A stretch of 64,000 nt of DNA from Pachyseris speciosa (Eukaryota > Cnidaria > Anthozoa > Scleractinia > Pachyseridae). This document shows positions 11,601 through 22,200 of this stretch, piece after piece. Position 1 is the first letter of the stretch. Every line of letters begins with the position of its first letter. Where the stretch lies: NCBI GenBank assembly GCA_016490735.1, contig JAEMWC010000079.1, forward strand, positions 275,001 to 339,000, written 5' to 3'. The notes below the pieces were generated by a model. The model saw nothing but the letters and a program-made list of their open reading frames with translations, made no database searches and was not told the DNA's origin. Position numbers and translations under genes: made by a program.

Positions 11601-12020
11601 GCTGTCCAAGAACGAAACAAGGTATGCACCGCTCTTGGACTGCTGAGGGAAGAGCAGCAGCACCTGGTCACAAGCGTTGCTGAAAGGCTGCCTGTGTTGC
11701 CTAGGCCTGTCCTCAGTTCGGAGACCGAGGGAGTACAGGAACATGTATCTGAGACGGATGAGGAAGGGAGTATTTTCATCACTCAGCAGTGTAATGGCGT
11801 AGATGAGACGGAAGACGTAGAGAGTATTTTCATGACTCCTCTTCCGAGCACAAGTGGTGCGTCTATGCCTCATTCAAGCTTCGACGACTCCGCAGTTTCT
11901 GCTGCACTACTTCGAGCTAGCACTACCAACAAGAAGAAGCGAAAGAGGCAATCCAGCAGTCAACGAGCAGTCAAAAAATCCCAGAACCTTCTAACTCGAT
12001 ACTTTACTAGTCAAAAGTAA
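8682..12020 (+). pseudogene. Superfamily 3 helicase gene, decayed
   Basis: An ATP-dependent replicative helicase of the SF3 class is inferred. Visible motifs: Walker A GAANSGKTS (10494-10520), Walker B VIFVDEA (10620-10640), a motif C position RCPMLLTAQ (10740-10766) and an Arg-finger-like MDRRLKNYVF soon after. Motif C normally ends in Asn; here the end is Ala-Gln. Likely introns are 8884-8991 (108 nt) and 9312-9617 (306 nt); both are GT-AG and keep the frame. The first exon is Cys-rich, and the region between it and the helicase core matches nothing I know. The C-terminal third is acidic then basic. Breaks: an in-frame TAA at 10341-10343, a frame change near 10925, a compensating one near 11265-11285, and a TAG at 11412-11414; the final stop ends at 12020. 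The start at 8682 is a choice (8595 is also in frame). The gene runs convergent to the recombinase. E1-, NS1- and polinton-like-virus helicases are the families to compare. Confidence 0.7.
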
Positions 12021-12584
12021 AAGCAGTTTTTTTTTTCTCGTAAGATAGGCCGTAATGTAGAGTGGTCGTTTCCAGTACTTTGCTACTTTCCCACATTAAG
12101 TAAATAGAATTAGGCAATCAGAACACTACATGTACCTATGAGAACTAGTTACAAGAATGGGCTTTTGCGTCCAGAAATTACAGTTTATTACAGTTTGATC
12201 ATTTATAAAACGCACTCCGTAGATCAGTGTGTTAACAAGCTAGCTGGTAGTCAAATTTTCATCATTAAATGGTTCAGTTTCCACTGCATTTTAGTTGGTG
12301 TGCATTTGTCGATTCTTTCTAGTTCAATTGCTAACCGAGCGGCATTTTCATTCAGGCCCTTTTGTTTAGAGAGTACATAATATATTACATTCATTAAACT
12401 CACGCTTTAATTTGTAAGAGAAAAATCATTATAGTTCTGTGGCAGTTCAGTTCAATGAATGGCAAGCATTTTGCTTAATCAATGACTGTTGTTGGTTTTT
12501 ACTTTAACGAGGAAGCACGACAAGCTTTCTTAGTAGTAGATATGCCAAAAACAACTTATCTCGGCGTTTAGAAAAGTGTTCAGT
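12021..12584. other. Intergenic gap between convergent element genes
   Basis: About 560 bp between the two stop codons. It is AT-rich, with no ORF worth calling (an 80-codon plus-strand frame is unconvincing) and no clear AATAAA for either gene. It presumably holds both 3' UTRs. Confidence 0.5.
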
Positions 12585-14285
12585 TCAGATGCATGACCCT
12601 GGTGAAAATTTGAGTCCAGCCCTTTTCTTTAGAGAGTCTGCCGTTCTGCCCTCTTGAAACGTGTACTCGGGATCTCTCAAAATAGCGGTCCATTGTCCAA
12701 ATCCGTGCTTAGCAATCCCTTCCTTGAGAAACTCGTCCTCGTATGCTGTAAATTTCAACGCCCGGCGCTGACTTCTTTGGATTCGCAATGGGTTTGTCGG
12801 TGGGGCATTCCTCTCAGGGGGCACTACGCTTTTCGATTCTGCGCTTTCAGCCAGTGCCGCAGAACTTGACGTTGAATCGCGAAATCTCGTATTCACCTCC
12901 TTATCCAGTTCGGAGCCTTTAGCACCTTGTAGCTTTTGCAGACACTCGTGAGCCTTCGCAGCAACTTCGCGCGACCTCTGCATTTGATAGTGAACTTTGG
13001 CGACGGCTGAGCTGTGTTTCTGATCTTCCGACAAAATCCTTTGCTCTTTGCTAGTGAGCTGATTGAGGCTTTGCGTTTCGACGATTTGGCGATAGCGCGT
13101 CGGGTGAATGTACTTTCCGATTGCGTCAAAGACTAGTTTGCTCATGACATCGCCCAATTTGCTGTGTTGTCCCCCATTTCTCGTCACCAGAACGAACTCG
13201 CACTGGGGTTTCAGCAATGGCCTTACGAAATCGATGTAGCCATCGAGCACCTGCATGCTTGCGTCGGTCAGAATCAACGAGTCAAATCCGTACTTGCCAG
13301 CAGTCTTGAACTTTTTCTGGTCGATAAATCCCCCGTTCTCCTTGGCTGTCTTAACCATGTCGACTGTCAAGTACTGATAAGTCATAGGGCGAGACCCCTT
13401 CACCTTGATGAACAAATACACCGCTACAAATTTCGTGGCAGATGTTAAGTCCGACGGGTTGACTTGACCCGGACTTGTCTTGCACGTCTTCACGGTGTTT
13501 TCGTAACGAGGCAAATGAAACGTCACCACTTGTAACAGTTTTTCCAGGGTTGCCCAGTGCCCCCTAGCATCCAGAGTTTCAATGTCTAGATCTTGTGTCC
13601 ACTGCAATCTCATCATCTTTGCCACCGTCTTGCGAGCTCTTTTCAGGCACAATTCTGTCGATGACAAGTTTCGGAGAACTCCGTCAGAGGCGCCATTTAT
13701 TTTTCTGAAGTCGATCATTTCAGAGATGGCATCAATGTAGCCCAATCGTCCACCGTGTCCTAGCTTGCATTCGTCCTGCAAGTGATCGATAAACTTGAAT
13801 AACAGACTGTGAGAACACAGGCTGAAGTCCAGCACTTCAAAACTCAATTCCTCCTCGTCTTCGCAGCAAAATTTGAGAAATTTGAAACACCTCTTGACAA
13901 TCTGCTGAGCTGCGCGATCTTTCTTGCAACCACCGCCACTTCCAGTCAACCATTTCGTGAATGATTCGCCAATTTGGCTGCAAACCGAAAATGATGGCAA
14001 TACTCTGGCAGGTGGTTTTGCGATTTCGCTCGTTTTATCGTCATCGGCAAGTTCTTTGGTACTTGCAACGGGCTTTTCGTCAAAGAAAAAGAACCAACTG
14101 TGCTTGGTGTTCACGTGCTTCCTGCAACCGCGTTGACTTTTAAATCCATCGTGATCACACACTTGTATTGGACAGTGATACAAGCTATCTGTTTCGTCCT
14201 TTTCCAAGTGAAGCCGTTTCGGTTTCGGTGATGAGCCATCGATTTTCGACCAGTCAACCTTGCCTTTCTTGTTCATCTCTGACAT
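12585..14285 (-). CDS. Tyrosine recombinase with C2H2 finger and Myb domain
   Basis: A 566-aa intact single-exon ORF, inferred to cut and rejoin DNA for the element. Residues 38-62 form a C2H2 finger (C38-x4-C43-x13-H57-x4-H62). Residues about 105-260 are helical and resemble the core-binding half of a tyrosine recombinase. The catalytic half is complete: Arg-I R299 (GSRPMTYQYLT), a Lys in the 324-331 stretch, H394-x-x-R397 (HPTRYRQ), H424 and Y433. The H-to-Y spacing of nine residues matches lambda Int and Cre. Residues 508-556 look like a telobox-type Myb/SANT domain (EDEFLKEGIAKHGFGQW ... RTADSLKKRAG). The start ATG (14283-14285) is followed by a lysine-rich tail. The order finger-recombinase-Myb is not one I know from Cryptons, DIRS or virophages, though Cryptons are the nearest transposon class. 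An intact frame beside a broken helicase gene suggests recent activity or mobilisation in trans. Confidence 0.85.
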   Translation of the reverse strand: MSEMNKKGKVDWSKIDGSSPKPKRLHLEKDETDSLYHCPIQVCDHDGFKSQRGCRKHVNTKHSWFFFFDEKPVASTKELADDDKTSEIAKPPARVLPSFSVCSQIGESFTKWLTGSGGGCKKDRAAQQIVKRCFKFLKFCCEDEEELSFEVLDFSLCSHSLLFKFIDHLQDECKLGHGGRLGYIDAISEMIDFRKINGASDGVLRNLSSTELCLKRARKTVAKMMRLQWTQDLDIETLDARGHWATLEKLLQVVTFHLPRYENTVKTCKTSPGQVNPSDLTSATKFVAVYLFIKVKGSRPMTYQYLTVDMVKTAKENGGFIDQKKFKTAGKYGFDSLILTDASMQVLDGYIDFVRPLLKPQCEFVLVTRNGGQHSKLGDVMSKLVFDAIGKYIHPTRYRQIVETQSLNQLTSKEQRILSEDQKHSSAVAKVHYQMQRSREVAAKAHECLQKLQGAKGSELDKEVNTRFRDSTSSSAALAESAESKSVVPPERNAPPTNPLRIQRSQRRALKFTAYEDEFLKEGIAKHGFGQWTAILRDPEYTFQEGRTADSLKKRAGLKFSPGSCI

Positions 14286-14651
14286 CTGTGTGATTCACAC
14301 AGTTTGTTCCACTTGCATAAATTGTGAACAAACTACAAATGTGACGGAAAAAAAGAATGGCTGCATTGTGCAACTTGCCCCAACTTGCCCCCGCTTGCTC
14401 AGGCGTGGCAGTGTGTGCTATTCGTAATTAAACTTGCAAATCTAAGGTGACATATGACGTTGGTGCGATGATGTTCAACCTTGTCCGGACAAGTCAATAA
14501 GCGCCTCGAAATGTATTTTAAAATATGTTATGGACTGTGTTTCGAGTTTTTCCAGCTTAAAACTATACACCAAACGTTTTACCATTTTAAAAGCAATAAA
14601 CTGACATAGATGGCAAGAAGAGAAGAATGTTTCTGTTGAACAACACGCACA

Positions 14652-15210
14652 AAGGAACTGCCGTTTTCTAAATAGGAACCATTGTGCACAAATAGGAACT
14701 GATGTTTAGGAACAAACTGTTCCACGTGCCCATAAAAAGGAACATTTCATTCAAAACGGAACCATTAATGGGAACAATTGTTCCTCAGATGAACGAAAAG
14801 GAACCAATTTTCAAAGCAGGAACGACGAAAGAAAGGAACAAACGTTCCTTTACAAGAAAAAGGAACGTAAGCATTTGGGAACGAAAGTTCCTCACGCCAG
14901 CATAAGGGAACAGCTACTCCAAAAGGGAACGCATTAATAGGAACAATTGTTCCTCAACTGCATAAAAAGGACCAAAATAATTAAAAGAGGAACAATACCA
15001 TAGGGAACACTTATTCATAAGTCACTCATTTGAGGAACAAAACGTTCCTTTCAATGTTAAAAATGCGGAACAAAAGGTTCTTTTAAGCTCTAAATGAACA
15101 CTTTGTTCCTATTTTTCACAGCAGTTTGTTCCTTTTGATGCTAAAAGGACCACTTCAAATAGGAACAATCGTCCCATGATGGGAACGTTCCCAAAGCTAA
15201 AACGGGAACA
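14652..15210. promoter_or_regulatory. Dense GGAAC/GTTCC word field
   Basis: In about 560 bp I count about 22 GGAAC and 9 GTTCC; two or so would be expected by chance. Seven places pair the words head to head with 0-5 bp between: 14709-14723, 14771-14784, 14835-14848, 14878-14891, 14940-14953, 15034-15048 and 15182-15191. The field lies upstream of the recombinase start and about 150 bp inside the right end of the element. It could be a binding-site array (recombinase, helicase loading or origin) or an inserted word-rich MITE; similar fields of other words occur elsewhere in this window. Confidence 0.8.
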
Positions 15211-15373
15211 GTGCTCAAAAATAAAATGTAATAAAAACGCCACTTAAGGGATGACAAAAACATACTAAAGCGTTTTAAGAATCTCCATGCTGAAAACATA
15301 CAACAGCCAAAATTTCATCGACCAAATCATGCTAAAACATGTTCAAATCCGGCAGTAAAAATTTTGGGAAACG

Positions 15374-15852
15374 TAGGAGAGGAGGAGGAAGAAGAGGAGG
15401 AGGAAGAGGAGGAGGAAGAGGAGGAGGAAGAGGAAGAGGAAGAGGAGGAGGAGAAGGAGGAAGAGGAGGAGGAGGAGGAGAAGCAGGATGAGGAGAAGGG
15501 GGAGAGGAGGAGGAGGAGGACAACTACTACTACTACTACAACTCAAGGGAAAAAAAGACGACTGGAAGCGGAAGTCACAGGAGGTGCTTTTTGTGGGAAA
15601 ACTTGAAGACTTAGCAACGGTACATTTTGATCAACTGCATTAAACCGTATGGGCATCAAAATGTAAAATGTTGGGTTAAAGGGTGTAGACTAGCGACTGG
15701 AGTTAACGCTACACTGTAGCTGCTTCACACTAAATTGTACTAACTTTAGAGTTCATCATGTGCTGCAGCTACATTGCACGGTTTACTCTATATGACTGTC
15801 TGTTAAATGTGTTGCTTATAGTGTGCAGTGCATGGTGATGAATTTTAAGAAT
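15374..15852. other. Right half of the duplicated segment
   Basis: After a GAG/GAA block (to about 15521) and a TAC run, the sequence matches about 41020-41432 closely (GACGACTGGAAGC, GAAGTCACAGGAGGTGC, TGGAGTTAACGCTACACTGTA). Homology stops after GAATTTTAAGAA. It lacks the 94-bp MITE present in the 41-kb copy. No gene is called: the plus-strand frames differ from the paralogue mostly by amino-acid-changing substitutions. Confidence 0.8.
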
Positions 15853-16272
15853 CATTCAAAATGCACTCTTTAGTTGTATAAACCCTTGAAAATCGAACAT
15901 TATATTGGTGCAACCAGCGAAGACTTTGTAAACTGACGGAAGTTTTGGACGCGGAGCAATGCCGGAGGCTCTTAGCAGAGCGATTTCAAGCGTGATTCCC
16001 TAAAAAAGACGTGTTATTATTAAAACGCATAGTATGCTGATTTTTAATAATGAAGTAAACACTTACGGCATAACAGAAGGCGAGAATTCATCGTATATTT
16101 TTCATATGTGCACGTTTTCAAATCTGAGACCCTGCGACAAGTGACCAGCGGCCTTTCGAGGTACAGTAGTCCCATTCTCCGTCCATTCTCCCCGATTCTC
16201 CTATGTGATCTCATCTTCTCAGCTCAGAAAGTCTTTTTCTCGACTCAAAGTTTGACTTTTACTCTCGTCGTT

Positions 16273-19200
16273 ATGGGTCGGAAGGATAAAAAGGTCCCCA
16301 CAGAGAGACAGGAAGCATGCCACAAACTGAATTTCTTGCACCAGGTGAGAAAAATAATTATTGTAAGCTGACAAAGTCATTTGCATATGCATATAAGCTT
16401 AAATTGGCGGACGTTTCGGTTTTTTTTTTGTTTTCTTTCCTTATGGCACAGGCGTCTCATGCCGTTCTAGCTATTAATCCAGAAAACGTGGAAATGTCCA
16501 GGTTTTACGCAAGTACTTTGAAAGAAATTGCTCAGAAACTGGTGTACAAGTTGTAAGTACAGTATATAATAAATAATATTTTGTTTCAATGAAGCTTTAC
16601 AATTAGGGACCGGTCATTATTTAGCGGGGGGGGGGGGGGGAAGGGGGGGTGCTACTAAACTGAGAAAAAAGTTTGGCCAAGAAGTTGTGGCCCTCCCTTC
16701 TAAAGGGTCCAAAAAAACTCTGACCCGCCCCTTACTCCATTAAAACAAAATTTTGACCCTCACTTAGGACAAAATAGTAAAACAGTTGTTCACAAATAAC
16801 ACCCAGAGTTTATTTTGGCAGTCAAACTTTAATTATACAGATATCTTGCTTTCCATGTCCTGCATGTTCTACCAGATTTGATTGTACACAGGATGTTGCT
16901 GATTTGTACTTCCTCGCTACAAACATTTATTTCGTCATCACTGTTATCATTATCTTCGTCGCTGACATCATCATCATCGTCATTGTCATTATCGTTGTCT
17001 TTGTTGTCCTCATAATGATTGTCATTGTCGCTTTCATTGTCACCCTCATGGTAATCTTCATCTGTTTCACTTTTTCTTCCAGTGTCTGTTGCTTCTTCCT
17101 GATCGCTGTCGTCACTAATTTCCTCAATTACTACATCATTTTCATGTTCTTCATCTGATTCTTCATCCTCGACATCATCTTTCTCATCGTTTATCATATC
17201 TACGTTAACTAAAGATCTCACGATGTGGGCAGTCAGCTCCAGAGGGTACTCCCTTATATGGGCTATATACCGGTAGGTATGTGCGGCCCTAAAGGGTATG
17301 GTGTTTTAGCCGTTTTGGTCTGAAATAGGGTATCGATTTTTACCATTTTGGTCTGAAATAGGGTATGATTTGTGCACTCCGGTCTTGAATTTGATATGTT
17401 TTTTCGAAGAAGGTACTTCTTCATCATTAGGTGATAAGACCATCAACAAAAGCCCTTCCTTTTTGTCTTTTAATTGTGGTTATGCCAACCATGTACGTGA
17501 AATAGGTCTAAAATTAGGTATCGAAGTTTTTGGTCAGGTCAGAAATAGGGTAGGGAAAATCGCAGATTTTGGTCTGAAATAGGGTAAGGGTTTTTGGAAG
17601 CGGCCGCACACCCCCACCCAATTTTTCTGGGAGTACCTCCCCCCCTCCCCCGGGATTTCAGCATGCTCCTTGAACATCTAATACCATGTTTGTCAAGGTA
17701 CAGATCAAGAAAGGAGACTTTCAACTTTCTGAGTTGCCCTTCCCTACACATTGAGATCCAGTTGAAGTCACCCTATACAGAAGGGAATAAATATAGTATG
17801 TGCAGCATACAAAAATTTCTACAGATATGGACCTCCTATCCCTAAGCGTTCATTAAAGAAAGCATTATGACTTATTTTGTAAGAAAAATCATTCCAATTT
17901 AATGAACGCGACTACTTGCAAATACACAGAACCGCCATGGGCACTAAAATGGTAGTAGCCTTTGCCAATCTTTTCATGGCGGAAACCGCTCGTTTGGAAA
18001 CGTTACATCGGTGACAAAATCTCCCTCTGGCACGCCAACAGAGATGTCGTCGACCAGTTCATTGAACAAGCAAATAAACACCACCCAACTATCAAATTTA
18101 CGGCTGAAATATGTACAGAAACGACTTTCTTAGACATCACTATTTACAAGGGCGAGAGATTCAACAAAGAGTCAGTTCTCGACAAGAGAACCCACTTAAA
18201 ACCTTCAGAGACATTCCAGTACACCAGGGGCACCCAAGGAGCCAAATCAACCATGAGCTGTAGAAAGGCATTTTTAAATACGTTAAGTCTGTTTAAAATT
18301 ATGTTTTCATAAGCTAGAAGAAGTTCATCTGTTCGGATTCCCTAGCAGAAATTTTAGTTGCCCGAAACTTTTAGGGAACAAAATTTTTCTTTGAGAAAAT
18401 GCACGCTGAGATGAACTTTTCATGAACTTTCTAGGGAACTATTTTCTTTCTGAAAGTGCTAGTAGTTTTGACTGCAAAAAAAAATAGCAATTATGACCTT
18501 TTCAAAAACCTCACGGGCTATGATTTCCCAACTGCGAATTTTTTAGGCCACGTTTTAATTATGAAAATCCGAGTGCACTCTTTAATCGACACCAAAAGCA
18601 CAAGGTGAATAAGCCTCTACCGAACAGATGTCGACTGAAACTTGTTGTTGGGTGCCCCTGAGTACACATTCTTCATAACGTGTCACCCGCCAGGAGTAAA
18701 GAAGGGCTTTATTAAAGGTGAAGTACTTAGACTCCTTAGGACAAACTCTACAAGGAAAACGTTTGAAGAAAACATTGACAAATTTAAAACACACCTAATG
18801 GAGAGAGGCTACCTGAGAAATTTTATTCAAAACCCACTCTCCGAAGTGAAATTTGAAGGAGGGAAACGGGCTCTGCTCCAACAGAACAATACAAAGAAAC
18901 AAATCTCGCCCTTCGTAACACAATACCACCCAGTGGTTCCAAACCTAAAACAAATCCTAATGAGTAAGTGGTACTTAATACAGCAACAACAAGTACTAAA
19001 CAAAATTTTCAAGGAGCCGCCCTGGCATAATATCATACAGAAAGGGGTGTTCACTTAAAGACATACTCATGAGAGCAAAATTATAATAAAGGCTGGAAAA
19101 CCAGAACACGTACTTTGAAGCCGTGTAGGCCTGTCAACACCAGTAAACACTAAATAAAAACGAAATAAATTAATGTGTTTGCAAAGAACCATTATCCTAA

Positions 19201-22200
19201 CTGATTTTTTCTGTACCACAATAATGGCCGCAGCCTTATTTGATATGTTGCTTTTAACCCTTTAAGCCCCGATAGTGCCATATGGCACAAGATGCAATTA
19301 CATGCTCAATATTCAGTCAATTTGCATGAAATTTGCACAAATAAAAGATCTTGGAAAGATCTCTACAATGAAGGCATAATATCATGCCCCCCTCCTATAC
19401 AAGACTTGATTTAGACCAATTTAATATCTGACAACAAGCAATGCACTGAGAGCTACAAATGATACTGCAATAAGCTATAGCTATGGTTAATTAGTGTGAA
19501 AATGCTTGCAACAACTTTCAACATTGTTAGCAGCCAGTGTCTCTTGGTTACAGTGGCAGTGTTCAAATGTTTCCAACGAGATCAATCAGGGTTGCTACTG
19601 ATGTCTTCCTCTCGTGTTTTCTGCCTAAAATGGGTACAGGCGATTCCAATGAAGAAAAATCTGAGTTCGAAGACTTGAGGTAAATACTTACAATCTAAAA
19701 AAATTGTAGCCCTCCCCTAAAAGGCATTTGTTTTAAAATGGCCCTCCCTAAAGTGACCCTCCCCCCAAATATAGTAGCCCTCCCCCCCTCGTTAAATAAT
19801 GACAGGTTCCTTAGTTTTAGTTCGTTTTGATTTAGGCAAAAATGTCCAAAAACTTTATGAAAATTCAGAACCTTAAGCTTAAAAAACACTCAGTGTAGTA
19901 ATAAATGGAGTAACTGCAGAATACCCATCCTCGGAGACCCAGGGGCAGAGAGTCGGGTTGGGACGAAGATTCAGGACGAGCGAAAGTTTACAAGACGGAC
20001 GGGAGAGCCCCTGGGAACATTTCTTTATCGGACTAGTTCCAGAAGCTATTCAAATCCAGTTTCCTGATTGGGCGGAAATTTTCTGGCAAGGAATTTTTTT
20101 CTGCCCAATCGGCGATCAGCTTATATATCGCACTCCTTTCGTGACTTCTTATACGGAGGGTCAAATGTCCAATCTGCTGTCAGCCATAGTTTCGATCGCT
20201 GTATCGACACTTCGAGAAAAGTTATGGTGGAAAGAGGCCCACAAAATCCAGATGTAGACAAATTCAACTTCTACTCAAGCAAAAATCACTTGTAAGGAAC
20301 TAGAAAAATCAAGATGAAGACCGATCGCAGGTATCGTAAACTTCACACGAAGAGTTGTTGCAGATTGTTGACAACTCGGCCACAATTGTTGTTGTTTGGT
20401 ATGAGCTTTTGTTTTTCTCTGGTGTACTCACAGGCAGTGGGCCGCTCCTGAAACTTTTCGGGGCGATGGAATTTCTGTTGCACAGGCCAGGCAAGTTCAC
20501 CGATCGCGCGAGTGAAACGCAGCCGTTGAATTTTGTTTTGCTCACGAAATCGAATCTTCCACTGCTTACAATCTACTCGAAGTCGCGTCTCAGATGAGCT
20601 CAGCTCAGTTTCGAGAGACCTTGAAATGGCCAGAGAAAATCCAGTTTAAAATAATTTACCTGTAGTCGTGGTTGTCTCTCCATCCGCTTATATTATGGCA
20701 ATCATGAAAGACCAGGTTAAGTGGTTAAGGTCATTGGGCTTGTAGGCTGCTTTTGTGTGAAAAAGTACGGAGGCCGAAATCACAAACCAATTTATCAAAT
20801 CAACATCAGTTTCCCAATACTCTGACATTCTCTTGCATACAGATGCCGTTTTGACGTTGATGTGAGTTCAGATTATGCTTTTGAAATAGGTGATTACCTT
20901 GGTTATAGAGTAAGACTCGAATAGAAACTACTCCAGTGTTTTGGGGGGAAAGGAATGGAAAATGGCATGTATTATGTTAAGATTAAAACATATTTTTACA
21001 AACATCATCACTCTCATGAGCATATAGACACTTAATGTTTTCCTTACTATTGGTAGAGTTAGCATAATTTTTTGAGACCTTAGCAGATTTGTGGCAGATG
21101 TTTTGCATGGTAATTGGGGTACGGTATTGACCTGATACCTTTTGTAGCATTACATGGCTTTCATAGCTCCTAAGAATTAGGCAGTGTGATATGGTATTGC
21201 TGAATATCTTGTGCAGTGCACTTGCTGTGATTAGCCTATTACAGGTGTTTCAGTGAATGATGATGGTAAAATGACTTGTGTTCAGGAAATTGTTTTTGTT
21301 TTGAGAAACTGTTTCATGTTAAGGGAAACTGATTTTTGTTTTGGTAAATTGATTTGTGATTGACCCTTTTGGGCCGCTGTAGAAAAGCAAAGTGAAAGAC
21401 CAACAGATAACAGATGGACAATTAAATTTTAAGAACAATTTTAAATTTTTTTGTACCCCCTCTGAAACTGAGGGTGTAATTTCATCTTGGGTATACTCAT
21501 TGAAAATTTCATTTAGTACTTGGTAGACTTCTCCTGAAGTGCTGGCAGCTGGCTAAAAAGTGGCGTCTTTAAATTTTGAGCTACCTGTTTGTCAATGAAT
21601 AGTTTCCAACGTTTTTTGAAGGCTGTTTAAATTCTCATCAACAAGCCACCTTCTGTTAGATTCCAGTCAGCTACTCTAAAACCTAATAAAAACTCTGAGG
21701 CCATAAGGTTTGTAACAAATAATCACTACAATATCCAACAGATTGCATTGAAAACTTGAATTTAAAGTTACATCTCACTATCAAGAAAACTTCTAAACAA
21801 ACAAAAACTAAATGAAATAACAATCCCTTCTAGTTTTATTTTGTTATTTTATTGTTTTTTTTGTTTCCACTTTATCTAAAGGGGATATCTTACTGAGTGA
21901 CCATGTTAACATATTTTGTAACTGTATTCAGGTTATGGGTATGGTTTGAAACTTACCTGAAAATAATTTAACTATACTTAGCCATACCATTGTGACCCAA
22001 TGTATCAGCCTGTTTGACTCAGTGAACTGCATAGTTGAGAATGATTTGTCAATAAGTGGTTATCAAGGGTCTTTCGGCACAAGACACATTTACACTATGT
22101 GAGGAACTGAAAACATAGTTCCTTAATTAACTGGAAGCACTCTCTCGTTTTAAAAATTGTCAAGGAAGAGGGCGGTGATAGGAAGAACCCATTCCAAAAT

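Larger units (their letters stand above)
7090..15373. mobile_element. SF3 helicase / tyrosine recombinase element
   Basis: The 8.3 kb insertion has 11-bp perfect inverted ends CGTTTCCCAAA (7090-7100, and 15363-15373 in reverse), placed exactly where homology to the 40333-41432 paralogue breaks off and resumes. Contents from left: a 0.4-kb palindrome, a doubled about 180-bp repeat, a spliced and decayed helicase gene (+), a gap of about 560 bp, an intact tyrosine-recombinase gene (-), and a GGAAC/GTTCC field before the right end. The coding half looks more GC-rich than its surroundings. A target duplication cannot be resolved in the GAG repeat. Tyrosine recombinases with SF3 helicases are known from polinton-like viruses and some virophages, but I see no capsid, packaging ATPase or polymerase here. 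A Crypton-like transposon with its own replication helicase, or a reduced viral relative, are both possible. Confidence 0.75.
16606..19810. mobile_element. 3.2-kb TIR element with TTA duplication, with nested insertions
   Basis: The left end GGGACCGGTCATTATTTAGCG and right end (reverse) GGAACCTGTCATTATTTAACG match, and TTA(G) flanks both sides (16603-16606 and 19811-19814). C- and G-runs sit just inside each end. The element lies in RPP21 intron 2. Its inside is a patchwork: an acidic minus-strand ORF (16829-17221), another repeat (17241-17652) and a Penelope-like remnant (17830-19058). The TTA duplication suggests PIF/Harbinger. No intact transposase is seen. Confidence 0.6.

Noticed and set aside
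7090..15373. Polinton/Maverick or giant-virus insertion
   Set aside because: No protein-primed polymerase, retroviral-type integrase, capsid protein or packaging ATPase can be seen, and the ends are only 11 bp.
15332..15606. Poly-Glu, poly-Ser and poly-Leu ORFs
   Set aside because: Second GAG/GAA block of the same split microsatellite; no sequence of normal complexity is conserved.
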